The notes: a model not told the origin generated them from the letters alone. A DNA stretch of 64,000 nt from Chrysemys picta bellii (GCF_011386835.1 NC_088797.1:97412264-97476263); one strand, 5' to 3'. Shown: positions 13,490 through 25,293, numbered from the stretch's first letter. Numbers and translations are program-made.

Positions 13490-14870
13490 ACATAGGAACT
13501 TTCATACTGGATCAGACCCAGGGTCCATATCCAGTCCCCTGTCTCTGGTAGAGGCCAACACTGGATGCTTCAAAGGAAGGTGTAAGAAACCCTGCAGTGG
13601 GCAGATATGGGGTAATCTGCTCCCCTACAAAGGCCTCATCCTAATCCAGAATAGTAAGAGATTACCGTAAACCCTGACATACCTTTTTTGTTATTATTAA
13701 CTATTATTATTTCTTATCCATATAAACATCCAGTATCTCTTTGAATTTTCCTAAATTCTTGGCTTCCATGTCTGATGACAATGAGTGCCACTGTCTGATT
13801 ATACATTGTGTAATATATTTCCTTTGATCAGTTTTGAACTTGCCACCTTTAAATTTCATGGAATGTTTGCTCTTTTGACCATACTGCACATTGAGCAGAG
13901 GCCTTTATGGAGCTGTCCCTTTTTTGAGTTGATATAGTCAATTTAGAACCCTAAGAGGTGCACAATCAACACACATTTCCCCCTTCAATGAGCATTACTT
14001 TGTATTTATCAACACTGGACTTCATCTGACATTATTTTGCCCATTCACCTAGCTTGCCTAACTCTCTGAAGTCCCTCAGACTTCTCTAGTCTTGACTAAT
14101 CTAAATATCAGAGTCATCTGCCAATTGTTCCACCTCACTGCTTGACCCTCTTTCCAATCATTAATAAATATATTAAACTCCAGACGCAATACAGAATCTG
14201 GTGGCATCCTGGTGTTAACCTTTTGGCATGATGAATTGGCATTTTTTCCTATTGTTTTCTGTCTCTTAGCCAGTTTCTGATCTGTGACAATATTTTGCCT
14301 CTGACCACATGACTATGTAGTTTCTTTAGTTGCCTCTTGCAAGGGACCTTGTCAAAAGCTTTTTGAAAATCTAAAACTATGTCAATCTGGTTATCTGTAT
14401 CAAATATTATTGACACATTCAAAGAATTCTAATAGATTAGCGAGATACAATTTTTCTTTGCAGAAATCATGCTGGATAGACTCCATCATATATTAATTAT
14501 TCTATTTCAAGGATCACCCCCAAAGCCATTTTAAAATAAGTAGAACATTAGAGTATTGGAGGATACCATGGTAGCTGTTTTTAATGAGGGATTGCATATT
14601 TTTGCCAGCAGTTCAGCCACTTCATACACGCTCCTCAGCACTCCTAGATTTACACCATCTGGGCCTAGTGACTTGTTGCTTTTTAAATAATCAATTTGTT
14701 CCACCACTTCTTCTGGTAACTCAATTTCTGATAAACCCATGTTTTTATTATCAAAAACAATCAGGCCTGGAGTATGTATCCCTCTAACATTCTCTATGGT
14801 GAAGACTGATGCAAATAAACCATTTAGCTTCTTAGCAATGTCCTGTCTTCCTTAATTGCTCATACACCCT
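13490..14870 (-). mobile_element. Old CR1 LINE fragment, antisense to the plus strand
   Basis: The left end carries the inverted CR1 3' end (CATACTGGATCAGACCCAGG). Rightward the reverse-transcriptase 3' region can be read on the minus strand: MKFKGGKFKTDQRKYITQ near 13850, and SLGPDGVNLGVLRSV, the SPGPDGI-type RT motif, near 14640. The middle is heavily frameshifted. The element is 5' truncated near 14870 and much older than the CR1 copies at 25.3 and 47.3 kb. Confidence 0.85.
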
Positions 14871-14904
14871 GGAAGAAAAAAAATCAGGAAACCTACCTGG
14901 AGAG

Positions 14905-14998
14905 CATGACAGAAGTTGATCCAATGAAAGATATTACCTCACCTACCTTCTCTCTCATATCCTGGAATCAACATGGCTACAAAATGCTGTTACTTTAA
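14905..14998 (-). repeat. Penelope-type repeat fragment (single arm)
   Basis: AAAGATATTACCTCACCTAC and CTCTCATATCCTGGAATCAA match, inverted, the arms at 17.4, 34.8, 35.07 and 51.4 kb (GGTGAGGTAATATCTTTTAT, TCTGTTGGT). Class assignment to Penelope-like elements is inference; membership of one repeat family within the window is directly visible. Confidence 0.6.
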
Positions 14999-17387
14999 GA
15001 CTAAGTCAAGAAAACAGCCACTCCCTTTTGTGTCCTCTAAGAACAAGCTGTTCCAAGAGCAACCATTAAAATCTTGAGAAATTGCTTCTCTAAATTTTGT
15101 AATATTGTGTAACTTGCCTGGTTTGTATATGGGTCATTTTGTAAAATTTTGCAGCCTCTTCAATCTCTCTCAATACTGTGCACTCTATCTTTTTCTTATT
15201 CGGAATGCCCTACTAACACATTTACATTCTTACCACTTAGGTTTTGTACCCCAAAATTCAACTGTGTGGTCTTATCATTCAACATTTTTACACTGACAGA
15301 TTCTATGGAATATTTTAGATACAGTGCTACTCTGATGGGTTTTTAATATGAGTTAGAGTCTGCTGGAAACTAATTTGGATTGATTTACTTGATCTATACT
15401 GTGTCAAACTGCTAATAAAACCCAATGTTGTTTGACAGCAGAAGAAATAACATGGGTGCAAAACACATTTAAGTAATGAACTAAAAATGATTGGTTGCTC
15501 AGAGTAAGTCACTTTCCAATCTACACATCCCGAATCCTTTCAGGGGCTCACTCTCAGCTTCTTTTCACTTTTAAAATTAATAGTCAAGGCTGGTATTCTC
15601 AAGGAAACCTAACACAGACACCCAATTCCCAATGAAAGTCAACTGGAGATGGGCACTTAATTCCCTCTGCTCCTTTGAAAATCACTGCCCAAGTTTCCAG
15701 AATATATTTGGCAATATTACTGCTGAACCCTGGTGATAACTGTCCTGGAAACAGCTCTCATATTCAATCAGAAGAAATGCTTTTTCTAATGGTGGTGGTG
15801 ATAGTGGTGATAATCCACTGCTGCAGAGGAAGATAAAGGAGGCCAAAAAATTAAAGGGCATGTAAAAGAATTATTCTGACCCTCTTTTTTACATGCTTTG
15901 AGAGCTAAGAAATTAAAAGTGCTATATAAGAACTAGAAATTATTATTTGTAATTTATGCTACAAACTGACGTATTCAGCAGACAACAAACTGGATTTAAA
16001 AACATCAAGGTCTGGATTCAAGCCACTGCCATATTTTGGACATCCCTGATTTACAGGCCAGTCCATGCACATTTTAAATGTTAATCACTTTCCTTAATTT
16101 TTTAACCTCTCACAGATCTAACGGATTTTTCCAAGTTATAGATTTTTTCCATTTTCTATTAACTAACTCATGTTGCTCAAGATTGCACTGCAGATTAAAT
16201 ATTCTCTCTTCCCCCATGAATTTTTTAGAAATATGTAAGTCTCATATATTAGATCTAGGAATTCTTAATAGAATATATAATTTCAAAATGCAAATAATAA
16301 TTTGAATGTGATCCATTTCATCCTTTTATAGCCATACACTGTAAGAGTTATCATAAAAGAGCATAAAAACAAACAATTGCAAAACTTTACATTTGTCTGA
16401 AAGATACAAATAGAACTTCAATACCTCTTTATTACACTAAAGTCAGTAAAATTAAGTATGAAGAGTTTCTAGAATTCAAGTTCAAAAACTACAAACGAAT
16501 GTTAGACAGCTTCCTCTCCCCAAATCTGAGTATTTCATCTCTAATTAGTCATGTAGACTTTGCATCTTTGATTTCAAGCAAATTCTTCCAATTGGGAATA
16601 ACCTGTGGCTGGCTTTCAAGGCATCTTTAAATACTTATTTTTCAACATATCAAATGTGAATGGGAACAAAATTAATAGTAGTGTTAAATCGCTGAGCTAC
16701 TGCAAATTTTACATCTCCAGAAAACTGCAGTTGCTATGTTCTGATTAAATTTGTACAACACACCAACACTACTCTTAAGAAATACATCAGGCAAAACACT
16801 TAAAAGCAAAACTGTATCTTTAATAAATGAATCACCATCTGAACACACTCATCTCACATAACAAAATCCTTGAAATCCACATTTTTATATGGTATAAAGA
16901 GATGTTGATATAACAACAGAGATTCGATGAGACATTATACCTATAATTATACCTTGAAATTAAGCCAATTTTTCCTTAGTCTTGGAAGGCTAACAACCAG
17001 ACTTGAGGAATGGTAATTCAGGACTCAAGAGTCCCAGTTCCACTCATAGAGACATGTCACTTAACCTGAGCCCTAACTTTTTTAACATACTCACCAATGA
17101 GTTAGCAACAGTAGTGGAACAAAGTCCCCAAACCCAGTGCTCCAAAGAAATGAGACACAGATAAAATGCCAGCTTATACCCATTCAGGACAGTTCCCAAA
17201 AGAATTCACATTTACTACAAACATGCTGCAAAAATACAATGGATTCAGAGATCAACCTGGGAAAAGATAAAATCCTTGTATTTCACAAAAAGCATACACA
17301 GTACTTATAGTATAAATATAAATATATACACACATCTGTACATACAGATATATACACACACCCAAAACTTGTGGAACAGAAAGAGAG
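14999..17387. other. Intronic DNA, nothing recognised
   Basis: AT-rich sequence. Open frames near 15.1, 15.4 and 16.1 kb are short and without homology. No TIR or LINE sequence was recognised. Confidence 0.45.
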
Positions 17388-17540
17388 AAAACACCTTTGA
17401 GAGACACAAGGTGGGAGAGGTAATAACTTTTATTGGACCAACTTCTGTTGGTGGAAGAGACAAACTTTTGAAAGATAATACCTCACCCACGTTGTCTCTC
17501 TCATATCTGGGACCAACAGGGCTACAATATTGCAAACAGT
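17388..17540. repeat. Foldback pair of Penelope-type repeat arms
   Basis: The left arm (GGTGGGAGAGGTAATAACTT, then TTGGACCAACTTCTGTTGGT) is followed within 60 bp by its inverted counterpart (GATAATACCTCACCCACGTT, GTCTCTCTCATATCTGGGAC). The same family appears four more times in the window. Head-to-head arrangement of truncated copies is common among Penelope-like elements. Confidence 0.65.
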
Positions 17541-18217
17541 ATCTATCCGACAGATATCCAGGCTGTGTATCTGTTTACAATTTGGTAATGCTTATAAAGA
17601 TTGGCATGACAAGAAAACATTTCTGATTTGAATTTACAAAAAAAAAAAGAGTGTTCCATGATCTGTCTCACAAAACACCCCATTCACCACCCAATTACCC
17701 AGTACCACTAACTGAATTTCAGCACTGATGCAAAAATCTGTTATTTTTAGCTCTTGGAGGTTTGTTAACATAGCAGTTAGGAAAGAGTAATTTGTGTGTT
17801 TAATGAGTCACTGTTTAGATATGGGGGTCAACAGGCACTCATTAGTACGTGTAAATTATAAACAGTATCAATTAAGAATGTGTGAAAGGAGAGTCATTTA
17901 CATTTGTTAACAGTGCAAAAGTGGATGACCAGCTGTGAATAGCAAATTTGAGCCTTCAAGACTAATCTACAAATGTTATTTTATGTAATTAAAACCAAGC
18001 TGGGCTTTTTGGGGGGGGGGGCGTAAGCAGGGGGGAGAATGGAAGTGTTGAAATATTTTCCACTGAAGAAAGTCATTTTGTAGAGCTTTCTCTTTAGTTT
18101 ATATTTAGTTTCGTTTTATCAGAAACTCTCTCTCTCTAAGTGACTTCAAAGAGAATCTTCAAAGTAAGAACAGTTTGACACACATTCAAGAATTCTGGTC
18201 CAATGTAGGGATGGGAT
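17541..18217. other. Intronic DNA, nothing recognised
   Basis: Anonymous sequence with an 11-base G run near 18011. Confidence 0.4.
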
Positions 18218-18400
18218 ATTATTATTATTATTATTATTTTTATTTTACATTATTATTTTAATACTTGCGTATTGCACCATTAGTGTGCACCGTGCTTTGT
18301 ATAGGAAGTAAAGGTATGTTTCTTGCCCCAAAGCACCCACAGTCTAAGTAAACTAAGACAAAGGCAGAATGACTGGGGAAAATAAATATCTGGCAAGATT
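18218..18400 (+). repeat. Unclassified interspersed repeat with (ATT)n head
   Basis: An ATT microsatellite at 18218-18237 leads into CTTGCCCCAAAGCACCCACA followed by GTCTAAGTAAACTAAGACAA. The segment at 21190-21350 shows the same order (CTTGCCCAAAAGAGCTTTCA, then ATCTAAATAGGC), so these are two diverged copies of one family. Confidence 0.55.
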
Positions 18401-18619
18401 GAAGAAGAAAGTAGATAAATAAGTATATGAGTATGCTATGGTTTTGAGGTATGCATCATGTTAATGTGGACACAGTGACAAAATGAGGATAGACACATGC
18501 ATGAAATTAAGTGGCAGAATGCAACTTTTATTAAACTTTAACACAGGGGAGGGGCACTACCCACCCATCATTCATATTCTCCTAGACCAGACGTTTAATT
18601 GGTTCCAAAGCCAGAGTTA

Positions 18620-18666
18620 AGAACATAAGAACAACCCTACTGGGTCAGACCAAAGGTGCATCTAGC
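18620..18666 (-). mobile_element. CR1 3' end, short antisense fragment
   Basis: GAACATAAGAACAACCCTAC followed by TGGGTCAGACCAAAGGTGCA is the reverse complement of the CR1 terminus. Homology stops at TCTAGC, where the GC-rich unit begins. Confidence 0.8.
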
Positions 18667-19630
18667 CAGTGGTGAGCTGGAGCCGGTTTGCGTGAACCAG
18701 TTGTTAAATTTTGAAGCGATTTTAGAACCGCTTGTTAACCCGCTTCCCTGCAAGGAGGGGGCGCTGCGACTTTGATGGACTCCAGCCGGGAAGTGTAATT
18801 CCTCCTCCGGCCGCCAGCGGTGCTGTGCTTCGGGAGCCATGTGGGCCGCCGCTGGCCCTATTACTGCTGCTGCTCCCCCGACCTCCGGCCCTGAGGCTCC
18901 CACTGCTGCCTGGTGGGTCCCCGGTTGCTCTGCTGGGCCTGGGCTGTGTCCTGCTGCTCGGGCTGCTCCAAGACACGCTCCCTGTGAGTACCCACACCCC
19001 CTGCCCGCAGCCAGCCCCTGACGCACCCCCTGCCCTGCCTGCAGCCAGCTCTGCGCCCCCTGCCCCAAAAATTTTTTTCACACTCCCTGCACAGGGGCAG
19101 TCCGCGGCCGGGCCAGGGCAGGGTTTGCCTTGAGGGGTTTGGACGACGCTGTGCAGGGAGTGGGTTCTGCTCGCAGCTCCAGCAGGGCGGCCAGGGGCGC
19201 GGGAGGAACCGGGGGGTGAATCTGGGAGCTCCCAGCCGTTACCTGCTTTCTGCTGTTTCCTGGGCTGCAGCTGGTAGGAGCCCGTGCCCCCCCTGCCAGC
19301 CCGGCGCTGCCTCCTCCCCGAGCCCCCGAGATCTGTGCTCTGATCCCCAAAACAGCCCTTTCCAGATCCATGGGGGGGGGGGGAGGAGCGCAGAAGGGAC
19401 TCTAGCCATGTGCAGGAGACCCAAGGCCATTTATTTTCATTAAATATGTAGACTAAATAATGAAATTAATAAATTTTCAATGTGTATTAATTCTAATGAA
19501 CAATGCCACATCATGCAGTATTCATTTTTGAAAGTTTATAATAAGCGATGCTCCGGGGGGAGGGGAGGGAGGAGGGGGGCGCAAGGTAGAAGTTTCGCCT
19601 AGGGTGCAAAATATCCTTGCACTGGCCCTG
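18667..19630. mobile_element. GC-rich transposon-associated island with exon-like segment
   Basis: A roughly 960-bp stretch far richer in G+C and CpG than its surroundings. The right end (19598-19630) finishes CCTTGCACTGGCCCTG, a hAT-style terminus. The left end starts CAGTGGTGAGCTGGAGCCGG followed by a repeat-like AACCAGTTGTTAAATTTTGA. Between them, plus-strand 18838-18985 reads as a leucine-rich hydrophobic segment (GPPLALLLLLLPRPPALRLP, then GLGCVLLLGLLQDTL) and runs into a consensus splice donor, CCTGTGAGTACC, near 18983. The ends do not form a clear TIR pair, so this may be two adjacent or nested elements. The exon-like piece could be captured host sequence or chance. Confidence 0.5.
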
Positions 19631-20163
19631 TATAACCCGTAACTGGTGCCAGGGTTACAGGGCTTCAGTCCTTACCATATAACCTATAATGCTGGGCAGA
19701 CTTTCCTCAGCCTACCCCACACAGGAGTCAGCTCTGTCTGAGTCCTAGCACACCCTCTCCCGCATGAAGGGGACAGAGGATGCAGCTGGGAGGGGACCTC
19801 GGTCCGCAAAGGCCACAAGGTTTCACCCTATCACATGAGCTCAAGGCCCAGCACCAAAATCCTAGGTCTGTTACCTCTGGGAACATTCATTTTATTCTCT
19901 TAACTGCCCTGGAAACAGGCCGCAAGTTGTGACAAACAAACAACTCCACCCCAGTACCTCAGTTAGGCACTAAGTGTGTTCCTGCTCAACTTACTGTAGC
20001 TTGAAGGTGCTGCAAGGAAGGCAAAAAACACCCTGGTCCTCTGCTCATGGAAGAAAAAAAATTGTTCCTGACCCTCTAAACAGGCGATTGGCTGTCTCCC
20101 TTTCACTGCTGGCCCCATCAAGTTCCCCCATCCATTGATGCAGGTGACTGGCATTTAACTCAG
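19631..20163. other. Intronic DNA, nothing recognised
   Basis: Moderate GC content, no recognisable coding sequence or repeat. Confidence 0.4.
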
Positions 20164-20275
20164 AGATTCATTGATTATAAAACCAGAAGGACCATTGTGT
20201 TCATCTAGTCTGACCTCCTGTATAACACAGGCCATAGGACTTCCATGAATTAACTAGAACAAAACTTTTACAAAT
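20164..20275 (-). mobile_element. CR1 3' end, antisense fragment of a second subfamily
   Basis: GATTATAAAACCAGAAGGAC followed by CATCTAGTCTGACCTCCTGT and ATAACACAGGCCATAGGACT corresponds to the inverted 3' end of a CR1 subfamily different from those with the GGTCTGACCCAGTA terminus. Confidence 0.75.
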
Positions 20276-20387
20276 GATAAATATTCATCTGTATGTCATT
20301 TTCCCTTTTCTTCTTGCACTCTATTTACGTTTTCTCTATTTTCACTGACCCTCTCAGAGTAAAATTTCTACAGCTATATTGTAGATA

Positions 20388-20573
20388 CACCTCTACCCCG
20401 ATATAACGCGACCCAATAGAACACAAATTCGGATATAACGCAGTAAAGCAGTGTTCCGGGGGGGGAGGGCTGCACACTCCGGCAGATCAAAGCAAGTTCA
20501 ATATAACGCGGTTTCACCTATAAGACGGTAAGATTTTTTGGCTCCCAAGGACAGCGTTCTATCGAAGTAGGTG
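20388..20573. mobile_element. Tc1/mariner-type MITE (TA target site)
   Basis: A 186-bp element flanked by TA on both sides (20386-20387 and 20574-20575). The left end CACCTCTACCCCGATATAAC is matched inward from the right by CACCTACTTCGATAGAACGC. An internal GATATAACGC motif recurs. TA duplication and the TIR form fit the Tigger/mariner group. It ends about 310 bp downstream of exon 10. Confidence 0.85.
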
Positions 20574-20883
20574 TACCAGCAAAACCAATCTGCATTAGCA
20601 AAACAAAGAGCTTTTGCTGAACTATCTAGTTCCGGGTTACTTTTTTCAACTACTGCATGATTTTTTAAAAGAAGAAAACCTACATACAATTCAAACCAGT
20701 AAATATTGTCTAACATGATACTAAAATTGTAGACAGTTTTCTGTGCAAAACTATCATACACATATGATATGCACATGCTACATTTGATCACATTATATGT
20801 ATAGCTCATTAACTTCCAATTATGAAACAAAAACATGCACATGCCAAGATAATATATATATACACCACTTTATCAATGCTTAC

Positions 20884-20993
20884 CTGCGGTGAAGTGACTC
20901 TGAAAATTTAAGGCTTGCATAGATAAACTCCTTAACCTGGATATAAATTTGAGGCACCGATTGAGACATTGGGAGTTTCTTTGGGAAGGATTG
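20884..20993 (-). CDS. EXOC6: EXOC6 internal exon (window exon 10)
   Basis: A 110-bp exon, 36 codons plus two bases, with a CATAG acceptor and a GTAAGC donor. It reads QSFPKKLPMSQSVPQIYIQV through KFSESLHR and leaves AG of a Ser codon. It is isolated between two long repeat-filled introns. Confidence 0.95.
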
Positions 20994-21189
20994 CTATGGA
21001 AACAAAACATTAATTCTACATTATATTTCAAACTTTGATTCACATTACACGTGGCAATCTAATAAATGCCAAATACTATAATTTAAATATTTTAATCCAA
21101 TTTATTTTTGTTTCTGCTTTTCATCAAATATAATCATGGGCCTGTATTAGACTGACCATCACACTTATGAAAATAATTTATAACATAAC

Positions 21190-21350
21190 AGAAATTATTT
21201 ATTTGTATTACAATAAAACCTAACAATTCCAGACAAGATTGAGACCCTACTGGACAAACACACAGTAAAAACAGTTCTTGCCCAAAAGAGCTTTCAATCT
21301 AAATAGGCCAGAAAAGGACTAGGGAGGGAAAGAGGCACAGAAAACAGAAA
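21190..21350 (+). repeat. Second copy of the unclassified repeat seen at 18.2 kb
   Basis: ATTATTTATTTGTATTACAA, then GTTCTTGCCCAAAAGAGCTT and TCAATCTAAATAGGCC parallel the 18.2-kb copy. It abuts the left end of the DIRS element. Confidence 0.5.
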
Positions 21351-21356
21351 TGTTTC

Positions 21357-21690
21357 TTATCCTACAGTAACTGGAGTTGTTCAAAATGTGTTCTCTCTAC
21401 ATATATTTGACTCTTGGTGCATATGTGCCTCAGGCACTTGATTTGGGAGTCTTTTGGTCAGCACATCCATTGGAGCTGTCATGCGCCAAGCGTCCTTGTG
21501 CTCCTGTATTGACAGCATAAGGGGTGGAGTGGCCCAAGCACCACTTAGTTCCTTCGCTACCACAAAATCCAGATATTATAGGACTCTCTAGTACTAGGGA
21601 AGAAGGGAGAACTGTGGAAAATACATATATGGATAACACATCTCAAAGAACTTCAGTTATTGTAGGGTAAGCAACTTTTTTTTCTTCTTT
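21357..21690. repeat. DIRS 3' terminal repeat plus internal complementary region
   Basis: The outer part (CCTACAGTAACTGGAGTTGT, then TCAAAATGTGTTCTCTCTAC) is inverted at 21610-21680 (CATCTCAAAGAACTTCAGTT, ATTGTAGGGTAAGC). This self-complementarity within 330 bp is the arrangement of a DIRS terminus and its internal complementary region, used as template in forming circular intermediates (family knowledge). Confidence 0.75.
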
Positions 21691-21733
21691 GAGAGCTTGT
21701 CCATATATTTATGTCCATCCCACTCTTGGTGAC

Positions 21734-22760
21734 TCACAAGCAGTGACCTGATCTAAGGAGGTGGGTTCTCATAGTATAGTTAAAGAGAGGTTGCAATACA
21801 GGTCTGCAAAAAAAGCATCGTACCTCGATGCCTTTCCAGTGGAAGAGTGTTTTGTAAAAGTATGAATCAGACTCCAACTGGCTGCCTTGCAGCTGTCTGA
21901 AATGCATACACTGTGCAAGGAAGTGAACTCTAGTAGAATGCAACCTAGTCTAAGCTATAGGATCTAGACAAGTTATGTCATAACAAGCCTTAATGCAACC
22001 CTAAACCCATCCTGGCTGACCCTTTGCTGATACTGGCTGACCCTTTGTTCTTTCAGCAGATGCCACAAATAATCACGGGGAAGCCCTGAAAGATTTCATC
22101 CTTTGTAAACAGAAGGCTAGGGCTCTTTGAACATCTAGAATATGCAGCCGATCTTTCCCCTTACTAGGATATGACTTAGGAAAAAATGACAGAAAGTGGA
22201 TTATTTGATTTATATTCAAGTCTGTAACTACTTAGGCAGGAATTTGGGATGGGTTTTAAACGACACTTTATCTGGGTGAAATATAGTACGAGGTGGATCC
22301 ACCATAAGGGCTGTATCTCCCTGATCCATCTGGGTGATGTAATTGAAACCAAAAAAGAGGTCTTCATAGATAAATGCAATAGAGAACAGGATGTCATGTG
22401 TTCAAATTGGGGCCACTTTAATCCCTGGTAAAATCCCAAGTTGGGAAGAAGATTTCTTTCTGGTGGAAAAACCCTACTGAGACCTTGTAAGAATTTTGTC
22501 ATAATAGGATGGGAAAACACTGTGAAGTTTTTGACAGGTGAGTGATGTGCAGAAATTACTGCTAAATGCAGCATAACAAAGCTAATGGCCAAACCAGAGT
22601 CTGTTAGCAAGAGTAAGTAGTCTAATAATGACAGGGATCTGAATGACAATAGGGTGCAGCTGCCTTTGCTCACATCAGATTGAAAATCTTTTCCATTTAG
22701 CAGTGTAGGTCTGTCTGATGGAGTCCTTTCTACTATGGAATAAAATGTTCTGTACATCCA
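21734..22760 (-). pseudogene. DIRS tyrosine recombinase remnant
   Basis: The longest intact stretch is 22176-22757. It contains VMLHLAVISAHHSPVKNFTV and FLQGLSRVFPPERN, the usual DIRS recombinase N-terminal pattern, then LLHLSMKTSFLVSITSPRW, which carries the first catalytic Arg (TSPRW). Beyond stops, 21734-21943 carries HSTR, matching the HxxR box, and SYFYKTLF, which includes candidate nucleophilic Tyr residues. Stops and shifts between the boxes inactivate it. Confidence 0.8.
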
Positions 22761-23089
22761 AGGAACATGATCTCTCTATGCCTGATATTCAGCCAGCAGC
22801 CAGGCCAAAATATGAAGGGAGACTGGGTTTGGGTGAAGGACATTTCCCTGGTTTTGAGCTATCAGGTCTGGCAGAAGGGAAAGAATCTCTGGAGGATAAA
22901 CAGACAACTGCACTAACTCCGGGTATCAAAAATATCTTTGTCAGCTGGGAGCAATCATGATGAATCTGGCAACGTCCTGTCTGATCTGATCTCCCCAAGT
23001 ACTTTGGGGATTGGGGCAGGGCAGGGGGATGGTTTGGAAGAAAAAGATACATGAGATTTACAAACTAAGGAATTCATCTTAAGGGACCC

Positions 23090-24120
23090 TGGACTTCCTT
23101 GGAGCAGAAAATAAGACTTTTCCTGTTCTTATGCACCACAAACAGACCTATTGCTGGGTGACCCCATTCCTAGATGGTGATATAAATCACAGAGTCCTTG
23201 ATTTTCTGACCAAAAACAAGTCTTCTAGAGTATTTTGTAGACTCAGGAGATGAGTCACCCTGAGAGATATCTGGTGATGGATACACCAGGTTCATAGTCA
23301 AACTTTTTCCTGACATATAGGGATTGATCGTGCTCCTCCCTGCTTGCTTGTAACATGGCTGTCATGTTGTATGTCATAATGTGAATAGACCTGCCCTTAA
23401 TGAATAGTAGGAACACAGCACAGGCATTGTAAATTGCTCTGAGCTCTTAACTCATTTATGGCCAGTCAAATCTCTTCATGAGTCCAGACACCTTGTGCCT
23501 GGTGATCATTCACATGCACTCTCCATCCCAGAAGAGACGCATCCATCACTGTGATCTTGGTTGGAAGGGATAATGAGAAGAGTACTCCCTTGCACCTCTT
23601 TGGAGTCCTTGTACTTTTTCAGTGACAACAGGATGTCTAGAAGAGACCGACATGACCAAATGATGCCTGTTCAGAACATATACTGAACTCAGCCAACCCT
23701 GCATGCAATGTAGATGCAGTCTGGCATGCTGTGTGAAGAACATACAGGAGGCCATGCTTCCAAGTCCCTACTGTAGTGTGGGGATTAAACTACATCGGAG
23801 TAATAAGATTGGCCCTGGTGTTGAATCTGTCGAATAAGATTGGCTCTGGCTGTCATAGAGAGTCTATTATTGCATCTATTAGGACCTTGGTAAATATCCT
23901 CAGCACTGCAGAGAGGCGAAAGGAGACGACCGTGTATTAATAATAATTTTGTCTTACCTGGAATCTTATATATTCCTGTGCACCAGACGTATGGTGATAT
24001 AGAAGTAAGCATCTCGCAAGTGTCGGAATTATGGATGCTAGGGTTACCATTCTGAATTTGAAGCAGCAAATGAAGGTGTTGAGGATCCTCAAATCCAGAA
24101 TAGGATATTATTTCCCTACT
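23090..24120 (-). pseudogene. DIRS reverse transcriptase / RNase H remnant
   Basis: Minus-strand fragments near 24060-23790 resemble the RT fingers and thumb side (PGKTKLLLIHGRLLSPLCS and degenerate text after it). Fragments at 23755-23300 match the DIRS connection and RNase H region: MASCMFFTQHARLHLHCMQG, then VMDASLLGWRVHVNDHQAQG and INELRAIYNA. The YxDD palm segment expected between these blocks is missing, consistent with an internal deletion near 23760-23790. Confidence 0.78.
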
Positions 24121-24133
24121 TTGGTATCAGGAA

Positions 24134-25289
24134 CTAGATGGAATAAAACTTTTCCCATGGTACTGAGGCAGAACATCTTCTAATGCTCCAAGGGACAGAA
24201 CTGAAAGCATCTAATGATGCAACAGCCACTTCTGAGATGAGCCCCTTAAGAAAGATTAGGAGGAAGGTAGTGGTAGGAGCAGTATGGAACTGGATGGAGT
24301 AGCTGACTGAGACTATTTCTAGGACCCAGTGATCTGTTTTAGCTATGCTCCATGCATCCTCAAAGAAGTAGAGAGAATTCCCAAATAGGGGACAGGAAGA
24401 GTCTAGATCCTGAGAACTGACTGAATTGCAACTCCCGACCAACCCATCAAAATGGTTGCTTGGGTGCAGATATACAGACTGAGATGAGAACATAGCTGAG
24501 GTAGAAGGTTTCTTTCTCTGATGACACTGTCCCTTATTAGGGGCTCTGAAGCTCTTTGATGGAAAAAGTGCCAGATGAAGGTCTCTGTCAAGGTGTTCTT
24601 TGTTTTTTCTTTGGGGCAAATGGGCGTACCCAAAAGAGTAAAGGATGGCCGCCTGCAAGGAATGAAGGTCATCATCATTCTTTGAACTGAAAAGATCCAG
24701 ACCCTCAAAAGGAAGATCTCCCATGGTCACCTGAACCTCAAGACGAAAACCTCATCTTTGAAGCCAAGATGTTCCTCCTCACCACCAAAGTGGTGGTAGA
24801 ATGCAATGAGGTGTCAACATCAACCAGAAATACCTTGGAGAGACATTCTTGTAATTAACTGACCCTCTGAAATTATAGCTCTAAACTCTTCTTTTTTCTT
24901 GTGGCAATTCTTCTAAACAGTCAGGGAAGTTTTTATAATTCTGGAAATCTTAATGTGCCAATAACACCTGGTGATTTGAAATTCTGAACAGAAGGCTCTC
25001 TGAGGAATAGCTTTATGTCAAAATAAATCAAGATGTTTTGGTTCTCTCTCTTTTGGCTCATTCTTTGCTGTTTTCTGGTCTTTTCATTAGCAGCAACCAC
25101 CACCAACGAGCCTGATAATGGTTGTATTTAGAAATATTCTTCTCCATTAGATGGCACCTGATAACTTGTCTGTCTTTTTTAAGGTAATAGTGACCATAGC
25201 AGGGTGAATCAAGGCTTCATTAATAGTGAATGCCACAAGCCCTAGCATAGCTGTATGGAGAAAGTCCACCAATTTGCATGAAGACTTTC
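24134..25289 (-). pseudogene. DIRS gag-like region, downstream part
   Basis: Minus-strand text includes INEALIHP, PLSGSLVVVAANEKT, EEFRAIISEGQLITRMSLQ and TMGDLPFEGLDLFSSKNDDD in that order, spread over different frames. This is the order seen in gag of amniote DIRS-like elements, ending in the DLPFEG..LF motif. The region is interrupted upstream by the CR1 at 25294-27222. Confidence 0.75.
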
Positions 25290-25293
25290 ATAC

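Noticed and set aside
22249..22431. Plus-strand frame beginning MGFKRHFIWVKY
   Set aside because: It is the opposite strand of the DIRS recombinase.
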